Positions 58,201 through 64,000 of a stretch of 64,000 nt of DNA are shown one piece after another. This DNA comes from Verrucomicrobiia bacterium. Lineage in GTDB: Bacteria; Verrucomicrobiota; Verrucomicrobiia; Limisphaerales; Pedosphaeraceae. The stretch covers positions 62,001-126,000 of the forward strand of contig DATAUW010000024.1 of the NCBI GenBank assembly GCA_036268055.1. Reading direction: 5' to 3'. The translations under genes were made by a program, and so were the position numbers. A model generated the notes under the pieces. It ran no database searches. It saw nothing but the letters and a program-made list of their open reading frames with translations, and was not told the DNA's origin. Numbering within the stretch: position 1 is the first letter of the stretch; each line of letters opens with the position of its first letter.

Positions 58201-60686
58201 ACAGCGGTTCATGGAATCCGGGAGAAAATCTGTTCACATTCAACGGCGAAGACCCGAACATCCAAACCATTTTTAGCAATCCGACGTTTCAGCGCATGTA
58301 TTGGCGCGCGCTGGGAGAGCTGGTCAATGGACCGATGGATCTTTCTGTGAGCGGGCCAATGTTGCTGGCCAAGTATAATGTTTTTGTGGCCAACGGCCTT
58401 TCGGTGGAAGATCCGCGGACGGCGCTCGAAGGTTTTGTTTCGACGGCGCAGAGCAGCATCGCGAACCAGCTTGCGTCGGTGAATGCTACGGCGTTTTCGG
58501 TGACGACGCCGGTGGTCACGAGCAATAATATTGCCTATGTCAGCGGCATCGCGCCGGTGGATGTTTCGGATATATGGATCAATGGCGTGGAATATCCAGT
58601 GAACTGGACTTCGCTCACGGGTTGGACGATTCCGATTCCGCTCACTGCGGGAAATAATACACTAAATATCACGGGCGTGGATCACAACGGCCAGCCCATC
58701 GCCGGTGACACCAACACGGTCAATGTAAATTTCAGTGGCACCACAGTTTCGCCGGTGGGACACATCTTCATCAATGAAGTGATGGCGCAACCGAGCGTGT
58801 CCGGCGGGCAATATGTGGAGTTGTATAATAATTCCACCAACGTGGCTTTTGATTTGTCGGGATGGCAGTTGCAGGGACTTAATTACACGTTTCCCACCGG
58901 CTCGCTGATCGGCGCGACGAACTTTGTCGTTCTGGCCGCGAACCGCGATGTGTTTGCCAATACTTATGGCGCGAGTATTCCGGTGCTCGATACGTTCACG
59001 ACCGCGTTGCTGCCCGGACAGACGTTGTCGCTCATCCAGCCGGGGATCGGCAGTAATATTGTCGTGGCAGAATTGAGATACGACAACCGTCTGCCGTGGC
59101 CGACCAACGCCGTTGGCGCTTCGCTGCAATTAATTGACGCGAAGCAGGACAACTGGCGCGTGGCGAATTGGGCGGTGAAAACCAGCGGGAGCGTCGCGAC
59201 TCCCGGCGCAATCAATAGCGTGGCGGCGGTGTTGCCAATTTTCCAGACGCTCTGGCTTAACGAAATCGAGCCGGGCAATCTCGCGGGCATCACGAACAGC
59301 GCGGGCCAGCGCACCGCGTGGATTGAACTCTATAATCCGACCACGAATACGCTTTCGCTGAGCGGCCTTTACCTCGCGAACACTTATACGAATCTATTTC
59401 AATCCGCCTTGCCCACCACGGGCGTGATCAAGCCCGGCGAATTCAAAATTATTTTTGCCGACGGCTTGACGAACTTGTCCACGACTAACGAACCGCACAC
59501 AAGTTTTGTGCTGTCGAATTCGACCGGCTCGCTGGCCTTGAGCCGCAACATCGGCGGGCAGGCGCAAGTGCTCGATTACCTTGATTACACGAATGTCCCG
59601 GTCAACGATTCCTACGGCTCGTCGCCTGATGGACAAAGTTTCGTGCGCCAGTTGTTTTTCAACCCGACACCGCGGAGCGCGAATGCCGATGCATTGCCGC
59701 CCGCGCCTTCAGCCGTGAGCTATGCGGTTCCCGGTTCGATTTATTCGCAGGATTTCAACGCGCTGCCGAATCCCGGCGCGACTTCGGTAAACAGCGCGAA
59801 TCCGGTGACGGTCAATGGCGTGACGTATTCGCTCGCGAACCCCTTTGACTTTGCCTTTCCCGTGACAGCGACCGGCGGCGGCGGGCTTGGCTTGCAAACG
59901 ATGGCTGGATGGTACGGGCTTGCGGACCCGACGGCGAGCGTGGGCACACGTTTGGGCGCAACCGACGGTGACCAGACGACTGGCGGGCAAAACAGCTTTG
60001 GTTCGCCCAACTCGAATAATCGCGCGCTGGGATTGCTCGCGACCAGCACGACCGGTTATACGGCGTTTGGCCTCAAGCTGGTCAATGATACCGGCGAGAC
60101 TTTGAAATATGTGAACCTCCAATATACTGGCGAGTTGTGGCGTCAGTCGGACACGCCGAAGACGGTGGAGTTTTATTATTATCTCGATCCGACGGCTGCG
60201 GCGGCGTTCTCCACGAACACGACTGGGTTTATTCCCGCAATGAATGTCGTGTTCCCAACGCTTCCAGCAGACAAGGGCGGCGACCCGGTCATCGGCACTG
60301 ATGCGGCCAACCAGACTAATCTCGCATTCACGAACCAATTTATTACCTGGCCTGCGAACGCGGCTTTGTGGCTGGTCTGGGAGATGCCCGATTCAAGCGG
60401 CAAAGCACAGGGAATGGGCATTGATAATTTGAGTTTCTCCGCCACGGCCGCGCCGGTTGCGCCGCCGCCGGGACTTAATTTCAGCATCCAGTCTGGCAAT
60501 AAAATGGTGCTGAGTTTTCCGACGCTCATCGGCCCGACATATCAAATCGAATCTTCGACCAACCTTGGTTCCGGCGTGTGGACTCCGGTCGGAGCATCGT
60601 TCACCGGCATCGGAGGCTCGGTGCAACAAACCAATCTCATCCAGTCACTCGATCAAACCTATTATCGTCTTAAAATGATTCCCTGA
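52215..60686 (+). CDS. Giant CotH-kinase / lamin-tail-domain surface protein
   Basis: The 2823-residue protein has a hydrophobic signal at about 20-42; an ATG at 52254 is an alternative start. A run of seven C residues sits in the first codons (ILPPQ). Domains: an N-terminal beta domain; LamG-like (149-385); PA14 (402-575; GERLRTFVIPPTNGNYTFWI); Ig-like (582-665); an SbsA-like Ig (669-762); a DUF1349-like domain (776-949); three lamin-tail domains (966-1115, 1129-1252, 1257-1395; motifs FIEIYN, FVELYN, YVELYN); a beta domain (1582-1675); a CotH kinase-like domain (1692-2089; TFVYGKRVVYNMAGRFAGSP, GDVVKEHYPNDSDGYLYK); two more lamin-tail domains (2179-2315, 2342-2475); and a C-terminal tail ending YYRLKMIP. 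CotH proteins can act as atypical kinases; here a surface or envelope role is inferred. The gene is followed after 20 bases by a DUF5703 gene. Confidence 0.85.
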   Translation: MKYSSEILPPQIFMLIYRRLANSVSFLLPVVLLVACTVFGVASAQAVGTATQLAWTTPPAHVTNGLVFGTSPVLKTTDASGNPSTVGLPANKFIQIALYSGSGALSGTLITNIGTAGANGVATFTNLSISVAGPAQLVAFDIGAGNLPTNISAGANCQLWLDAADMTTMTVNGSTLSVWKDKSGHNNNATGGVSPMVATDSLLAQTSSGLSQVVRFNGANTYLGMNLSSLRGSPYTIIAIEVATQKNNDSSYFIGNTGGDSTDLTLHIGYNSPTEWRWGQYGDDLNYDTNFTFPAIRTSTERITSSRAETFFINSAQVGSRTAQGLLTGTALGEGTLGSALGGAYYMGDLAEIMVFNTALSDADRQTMETYLSTKWSNGYSSAVTGNFTVLLTNGLVPLSQVVGIYRQLWTNLNANIGSSLSVLTNTSLNPFWPNNPTAAFTKVFTNFETEVNTGMNNYGERLRTFVIPPTNGNYTFWIASDDTSQLFLSTDETATNKVLIAQNTGYTDSRQWTKYPSQVSTPIALRAGYRYYLEAIMQQGGGGDNLAVRWQLPNGQIEEPLSATSTAGTILIPCTGVDTAPAIYSQTGNVTALERTSFNLSVLMANQSALTYQWRLGNANIVGAKGPIFSITNASIATNNGQVYTCVISNSAGVITNLPITLNIIRDTNPPVVTLAQNLGLNQMAISFSKPLDPVSSTRTANYVFTNGLAVIGASLDSTATIVTLSTAAMTYGSNYSIVINSVKDLDATPNIIATNTTVSFVAEPYSLMDIGGSGTPSTTTYVTNGVDVTAAGSDIGGSTDQFNLEYQLRTGNFDVQTRVAGFTLADIWAKAGLMARETLAPGARFAGTFTTPSINGDFFEWRDPLNSTANTTGSFPANYPNTWLRLKRLGNVFSGYGSYDGQTWTQLGSVTIAMSNQIYLGFSLSSHGTNVNTAQFLNESDVVNAVVGTVVNPHEGIGPSSRKSPIAFSEIMYKPAARADGRNLEFIEIYNSNPYFQDISGYQITCADMNYTFPPNTVLAGGAYLVVAAAPVDLTSVYGITNVMGPYLGSLKKTETLELIDEHAAVLLTVPYSTTYPWPTAADGTGHSIVLANASYGEGDPRAWDISDIMGGSPGANEAFRPSPLRNVVINEILPHTEQPGVPQFVELYNHSSNSVDISGCILTDDPATNKFVIPASTILPPAGFVSFTQSQFGFPLNGGGASLYFIKPDGSRILDSVEYGAQADGVSYGRWPDGANDFYNFISRTPGTNNSSILIGDIVINELMYDPITENDDDQYVELYNKGTNNINLGGWQFISGITYTFPANTILSAGGYLTVSRNTTNLFAKYPSLSPANTVGNFSGKLSHNGELIALAMPQTLNGTTNILVIEDQVTYGTGGRWGQWSGGGGSSLELIDPRANHRLAANWADSDDTAKSVWTDIETTGVLDDGQNYGTAIDYAQIGILDSGECLVDNIEVDFNGANYVTNSDFETGGTNGWSFQGCFTRSSLENTGYNSAHSLHLRSSDHVWTGDNSCQVALNNLSLQSGQTVTLRFKAKWLHGWPEALLRLHGNWLEAAGTMTVPPNLGTPGQPNSRYVTNAGPAIYSVTHTPTLPAASQPVVVTASVHDPDGLVAMTLFYRLDPATSYTPVAMKDNGTGGDAVAGDGIYSATIPGQNSGQLVAFYISATDTKVASTRFPPLISDNAPVREGLILFGDSDAPGSFSTYHLWISSTNVTRWANLSDLSNEEMDGTFVYGKRVVYNMAGRFAGSPYHQDFDTPVGGLCHYKWSFPDDDQFLGTTDFNKIHQPGNFAGDDASLQREQLANFFLRALGVPWLNRRYIVVNVNGNRRGTLMEDAQCPGGDVVKEHYPNDSDGYLYKMQPWFEFAPFPTGSSIGFNNQSWCNIESYLTTGNAKKIARYRYMFLSRRTPDSESNFTNVFNLIDAANSSSSPNYVANLEGQADMENWMRVFAANHAAGNWDSFGSSSGQNLYGYVGTQGTKYSLHMWDFNLVFGDSGSWNPGENLFTFNGEDPNIQTIFSNPTFQRMYWRALGELVNGPMDLSVSGPMLLAKYNVFVANGLSVEDPRTALEGFVSTAQSSIANQLASVNATAFSVTTPVVTSNNIAYVSGIAPVDVSDIWINGVEYPVNWTSLTGWTIPIPLTAGNNTLNITGVDHNGQPIAGDTNTVNVNFSGTTVSPVGHIFINEVMAQPSVSGGQYVELYNNSTNVAFDLSGWQLQGLNYTFPTGSLIGATNFVVLAANRDVFANTYGASIPVLDTFTTALLPGQTLSLIQPGIGSNIVVAELRYDNRLPWPTNAVGASLQLIDAKQDNWRVANWAVKTSGSVATPGAINSVAAVLPIFQTLWLNEIEPGNLAGITNSAGQRTAWIELYNPTTNTLSLSGLYLANTYTNLFQSALPTTGVIKPGEFKIIFADGLTNLSTTNEPHTSFVLSNSTGSLALSRNIGGQAQVLDYLDYTNVPVNDSYGSSPDGQSFVRQLFFNPTPRSANADALPPAPSAVSYAVPGSIYSQDFNALPNPGATSVNSANPVTVNGVTYSLANPFDFAFPVTATGGGGLGLQTMAGWYGLADPTASVGTRLGATDGDQTTGGQNSFGSPNSNNRALGLLATSTTGYTAFGLKLVNDTGETLKYVNLQYTGELWRQSDTPKTVEFYYYLDPTAAAAFSTNTTGFIPAMNVVFPTLPADKGGDPVIGTDAANQTNLAFTNQFITWPANAALWLVWEMPDSSGKAQGMGIDNLSFSATAAPVAPPPGLNFSIQSGNKMVLSFPTLIGPTYQIESSTNLGSGVWTPVGASFTGIGGSVQQTNLIQSLDQTYYRLKMIP

Positions 60687-60706
60687 CTCGTCCAAACAAC
60701 CAAACC

Positions 60707-63004
60707 ATGAAATTATTCCTTAGGTCTTTTGCCATCGCATCCATCGCCTGCCTTTTTACCCAGCCACTATTTGCGGAGAATGATTTTGCCGCGAAAAATG
60801 CCGTGACCTGGATGTCACTCGGCACGAATGAAAATGATTCCATGCCCATCGGCAACGGCGACGTTGCCGCCAACGTATGGACGGAGCAGAACGGCGACAT
60901 TGTTTTGTTAATCGCGAAGTCGGATGCGTGGACTGAATTGGGAAAGATCGTCAAACTTGCACGTGTGCGCGTGAGCCTTTCGCCGAATCCGTTTGCGGGA
61001 TCGTCGAATTTTTCCCAGACGTTGCGGCTGGAAGATGGGTGCATTGACCTGACGAATGAAGGCAATTTGGTGCGCGTTTGGATTGATGCCAATCATCCGG
61101 TGCTGCATGTGGAGTCGCATCTCGCGCAAGCGGCGACTCTCGAGGCGAGAATGGAAATGTGGCGCACCAATGTGCATTCGATGGATCAGGCTTCGCCCGA
61201 CCGCGGCGGACTTTTCGAACTTGGCCATTCGGTGCCGATAAAATTTACGCCCGACACGCTTTTTCCTGCGCGCTCCGGGCACATCACCTGGTGCCATTAT
61301 AACTCGAACAGTATTTATCCCATTGTTCTGACGCGCGAACATTTGGAATCGGTCGTGTCGAAGTATCCCGACCCGCTGTTGCATCGCTGTTTTGGCGCGA
61401 CGATGAGCGGCCCGAACCTGATCTCCGACGGCGACTACGCGCTCAAATCTTCGATGCCGGGTAAAAACGCGCGCCTCGACGTGGTCGCGCTGACAACGGA
61501 AGATACCGCTTCGCCCGAGGCGTGGCTGAAAAAAGCGGATGCGCTGGCGGCGGAGTTGAATCGCGGCAAGCTTGAACGCGCATGGGACGCGCATCGCAAA
61601 TGGTGGAATGAATTTTGGGATCGCAGTTGGATCAGCGTGTCGGGGAACGAGGGCGCGGCAAAAGTTTCGCAAGGTTACATCATGCAACGCTGGATGGTGG
61701 CATGTTCTTCGCGCGGGCCGCAGCCGGCGAAATTCAACGGTGGACTTTTCACCGTGGGCCATGACGGTGTGCCTGAAAATAGAGAATCCAACGAACGAAA
61801 CCACAACCCCGATTATCGCGCGTGGGGAAATTCTTATTGGAACCAGAACAATCGCCTGCTCTATTGGCCGCTCATCGCCAGTGGCGACGAGGATTTGCTC
61901 AAGCCGTGGTTCGACCTGTATCTCAACAGCCTGCCGCTCGTTAAGGACCGCACCCAGATTTATTTCCATCACGACGGTGCGGCTTATATCGAGACGATGT
62001 ATTTCTGGGGTTTGCCGAATCTGAATGATTTCGGCTGGGACAATTCCTCGACCGAATTGCAAAGTTCGTGGATGCGCTTTCACACACAGGGCGCGCTCGA
62101 AGTGGTTTCGCAAATGCTTGACAGTTATGATTGCACGCAGGACGAGGGTTTTGCCCGCAAATCCATCGTGCCGTTCGCGAATGAATTGATTTTGTATTAC
62201 GAAAAACATTGGCAGCGCGGGCCGGATGGGAAATTAAGGTTTTCACCGACGCAATCGCTCGAAACGTACCAGGTGGATGCCGTCAATCCGACGCCGGATA
62301 TTGCCGCGCTGGATTCGATCATCCCACGATTGCTGGCGTTGCCGAAAAGCACGACCACACAGGAGGAGCGCGATCGCTGGCAAAAAGTTCTCGCTGATAT
62401 GCCGCCGATTCCGATGGGCAAGACGGTTCGCGGAAAAATTCCCCGCGCCGGCATGACCAACGCGCCAGGCACGACGACGGTGATCCTTCCCGCCGAAAAA
62501 TATGGCAAGACCAGTAACGGCGAAAACCCCGAGCTTTACACCGCGTTTCCGTATCGCATCTATGGCGTGGGCAAACCGGACCTGAAACTCGCGCGGGATA
62601 CTTATGCAGCGCGGCTGTTTCCGCAGGATACTTGCTGGGGACAGGACGGAACGCAATCGGCGGTGCTCGGCTTGACGGACGAAGCGCGCAAGGCGGCAAC
62701 GGCGGAGTTCACGAATTATGGCAACCAGCGTTTTCCGTGGTTTTGGAAGGCGGGCCACGATTGGATTCCCGACCTCGACAACGGCGGCAGCGGCATGATC
62801 ACCCTGCAACTGATGTTGATGCAATGCGATGGACGCCGCATCCAACTTTTGCCCGCGTGGCCGGAAAATTGGACGGCGGATTTCAAACTGCATGCGCCGT
62901 TTAAAACGACCGTTGAGGGCCATGTACAAAATGGCCAGATTTCCAATTTGAAGGTGGTGCCGGCCTCGCGCATGAAGGATGTGGTTATAGTTCCGGCGAG
63001 TTAA
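60707..63004 (+). CDS. DUF5703-type putative glycosidase, short form
   Basis: The 765-residue protein has a signal peptide (MKLFLRSFAIASIACLFTQP) and then only the DUF5703/toroid-hydrolase-like core: SMPIGNGDVAANVWTEQNGD, LEARMEMWRTN, AHRKWWNEFWDRSWISVSG, AKFNGGLFTVGHD, YFHHDGAAYIETMYFWG, and ENPELYTAFPYRIYGVG. It is a paralogue of the core of the 1238-residue protein at 45972 but lacks the FN3 and LamG domains. The C-terminus resembles the beta-sandwich that closes GH95-type enzymes (RRIQLLPAWPENWTADFKL). Fucosidase- or galactosidase-like activity is possible but not shown. It is probably co-transcribed with the CotH protein gene. Confidence 0.85.
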   Translation: MKLFLRSFAIASIACLFTQPLFAENDFAAKNAVTWMSLGTNENDSMPIGNGDVAANVWTEQNGDIVLLIAKSDAWTELGKIVKLARVRVSLSPNPFAGSSNFSQTLRLEDGCIDLTNEGNLVRVWIDANHPVLHVESHLAQAATLEARMEMWRTNVHSMDQASPDRGGLFELGHSVPIKFTPDTLFPARSGHITWCHYNSNSIYPIVLTREHLESVVSKYPDPLLHRCFGATMSGPNLISDGDYALKSSMPGKNARLDVVALTTEDTASPEAWLKKADALAAELNRGKLERAWDAHRKWWNEFWDRSWISVSGNEGAAKVSQGYIMQRWMVACSSRGPQPAKFNGGLFTVGHDGVPENRESNERNHNPDYRAWGNSYWNQNNRLLYWPLIASGDEDLLKPWFDLYLNSLPLVKDRTQIYFHHDGAAYIETMYFWGLPNLNDFGWDNSSTELQSSWMRFHTQGALEVVSQMLDSYDCTQDEGFARKSIVPFANELILYYEKHWQRGPDGKLRFSPTQSLETYQVDAVNPTPDIAALDSIIPRLLALPKSTTTQEERDRWQKVLADMPPIPMGKTVRGKIPRAGMTNAPGTTTVILPAEKYGKTSNGENPELYTAFPYRIYGVGKPDLKLARDTYAARLFPQDTCWGQDGTQSAVLGLTDEARKAATAEFTNYGNQRFPWFWKAGHDWIPDLDNGGSGMITLQLMLMQCDGRRIQLLPAWPENWTADFKLHAPFKTTVEGHVQNGQISNLKVVPASRMKDVVIVPAS

Positions 63005-63051
63005 GATTCAAATGTAAGTCCTATTAGGCATAGGATATGTAAGCGCTGATA

Positions 63052-63080
63052 ATCCCCGAAAACTCCCCGTTTTCGGGGAT
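63052..63080. promoter_or_regulatory. Long hairpin carrying the CCCC/GGGG motif
   Basis: A 12-bp perfect inverted repeat, ATCCCCGAAAAC / GTTTTCGGGGAT, encloses TCCCC. No T-run follows, so a terminator is less likely than an operator or a processed 3' end of the DUF5703 transcript. The outer bases match the palindromes at 52049 and 52077. Confidence 0.5.
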
Positions 63081-63189
63081 AGCGCCAACTTCCCGTTTGA
63101 GCCAGCTTGTACGAGGTGAACCCGGGCCGATACAAACATGATGAAGGCACGCCGTTTGGCGTTGCGGGTACGCGTTAAGCATTAATGAT

Positions 63190-64000
63190 ATGAAGAGAAG
63201 TATTTGCTGGTTGGTTCTGTTGTTGGCATTGTCCCTGTCTGCCCGCGCTGAAGATAAAACTTTTTCCCCGGCCAAACCCCAATGGCTGCCCACGCTGACA
63301 CCTCAGGAGGAAGCCAAGACTTTCGTCCTGCCCAAAGGTTATTATGTGGAACTGGTGCTGTCCGACCCCATCATCAAGGAACCGGTGGTGAGTGTGTTCG
63401 ACGGCAATGGCCGCATGTATGTCGCCGAAATGCGCAGTTACATGCAGGACATTGACGGCACGGACGAGCATGCCAAAGTCGGGCGCGTCTCGCTGCATTG
63501 GTCGAGCAGGCACAACGGCGTCTTCGACAAGCACACCGTTTTCATTGATCACCTGTTGCTGCCGCGCATGATCTTGCCGGTCGCCGACGGGTTGCTCGTT
63601 AACGAAACGGACAGCGACGACATCTGGCTTTATCGCGACACCAATGGCGATGGTGTGGCCGACAAAAAGGAACTCGTTTATGCGGGTGGCCCGCGCGGCG
63701 GGAATCTGGAGCATCAACCCAGCGGTTTGATTTGGGATCGCGACAACTGGCTTTACCAGGCGGTGTCGTCGTACCGTCTGCGGCTCAAGGGCACGAACGT
63801 CGTCAAGGAACCAACGCCGTCGAACAGCGGCCAGTGGGGATTGACGCAGGATGATTACGGCAAGCTGTTTTTTGTAAATGCCGGCGGCGAACTCGGTCCG
63901 GTAAATTTTCAGGAGCCGATCGTTTATGGCGCGTTCAAGGCGAAGGATGAACCGTCTCTCGATTTCATGGCGGTCTGGCCGTTGGTGGGACTCGCGGATG
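63190..64000 (+). CDS. PVC-type membrane-bound dehydrogenase, N-terminal part
   Basis: The frame is open from ATG 63190 to the window edge (270 codons). A signal peptide (MKRSICWLVLLLALSLSARAED) is followed by TFVLPKGYYVELVLSDPII, FDGNGRMYVAEMRSYM, RMILPVADGLLVNETDSDD and NLEHQPSGLIWDRDNWLY. This is the beta-propeller start of the 'putative membrane-bound dehydrogenase, Pirellula/Verrucomicrobium type' family, often followed by HEAT repeats and a cytochrome c domain beyond the part seen here. The family is strongly expanded in PVC bacteria; substrates are mostly unknown but are thought to be sugars or related compounds. It is probably controlled by the region with the long hairpin just upstream. 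Confidence 0.88.
   Translation, partial: MKRSICWLVLLLALSLSARAEDKTFSPAKPQWLPTLTPQEEAKTFVLPKGYYVELVLSDPIIKEPVVSVFDGNGRMYVAEMRSYMQDIDGTDEHAKVGRVSLHWSSRHNGVFDKHTVFIDHLLLPRMILPVADGLLVNETDSDDIWLYRDTNGDGVADKKELVYAGGPRGGNLEHQPSGLIWDRDNWLYQAVSSYRLRLKGTNVVKEPTPSNSGQWGLTQDDYGKLFFVNAGGELGPVNFQEPIVYGAFKAKDEPSLDFMAVWPLVGLAD

Noticed and set aside
60908-62209. 433-codon minus-strand frame
   Set aside because: Lies opposite the DUF5703 core, which has a paralogue in the window confirming the plus-strand reading.
63052-63080. Rho-independent terminator
   Set aside because: The stem is strong but no T-run follows; its arms match palindromes that lie upstream of genes elsewhere.

Overview
The window looks like chromosome of a free-living, polysaccharide-degrading member of the Verrucomicrobiota, probably from soil or sediment (Pedosphaera/Limisphaerales-like). 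The inference rests on gene content: very large secreted proteins built from Ig-like, LamG, lamin-tail and CotH modules, a PEP-CTERM protein, a type II secretion-style pseudopilin with the H-x-DG-type C-terminus seen across the PVC group, a 'Pirellula/Verrucomicrobium-type' membrane-bound dehydrogenase start, and glycoside hydrolases (GH2, GH3, GH35, GH92, DUF5703). Base composition is moderate-to-high GC, with AT-rich divergent promoters. No phage, IS element, CRISPR array or rRNA was seen; there is one tRNA.

Layout. 1-7.8 kb: a partial secreted Ig-like protein (minus), divergent from a GH92 mannosidase (plus), then a minus-strand membrane-anchored CsgG/FlgO-like + TPR + beta-propeller protein. 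8.4-17.5 kb: a three-gene plus-strand unit of two tandem beta-helix paralogues and a 2110-residue multidomain protein that carries a trypsin-like protease with an intact His/Asp/Ser triad. A tRNA(CAU) at 17.7 kb separates this from the next block. 18.0-28.6 kb: a compact seven-gene plus-strand redox operon with a pentaheme cytochrome, a beta-barrel outer-membrane protein, a membrane-anchored FAD/NAD/2Fe-2S reductase, a tetraheme cytochrome, a fusion of cyclic-nucleotide-binding domains with a four-cluster ferredoxin, a small di-heme cytochrome b-like membrane protein, and a decaheme cytochrome with a cysteine-rich cytoplasmic head. It could carry electrons from NAD(P)H and cytoplasmic Fe-S carriers across the inner membrane to the periplasm, and perhaps through an outer-membrane conduit. 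This is the strongest candidate for an undescribed system here.

28.6-40.6 kb: a minus-strand run, read from its promoter end, of PEP-CTERM protein, GH2 beta-galactosidase-like giant, pseudopilin, GH35 beta-galactosidase, NarL-type sensor kinase and response regulator. Its plus-strand divergent partner (41.2-45.8 kb) is a LamG/Ig protein. The PEP-CTERM protein, the GH2 protein and this partner share one N-terminal module of about 300 residues. The 628-base divergent promoter carries two opposed copies of a CCCC-N6-GGGG palindrome.

46-64 kb: a DUF5703 + LamG protein, a minus-strand GH3 enzyme, a giant CotH/lamin-tail protein, a second, short DUF5703 enzyme, and the start of a PVC-type dehydrogenase. 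CCCC-N6-GGGG sites recur upstream of the GH3 gene, and a related CCCC/GGGG hairpin precedes the dehydrogenase. Together this half of the window reads as a carbohydrate-utilisation and cell-surface region, probably for galactose-, mannose- or deoxysugar-containing polymers, with a possible shared regulator. Functional assignments come from reading protein motifs by eye; no database search was run.
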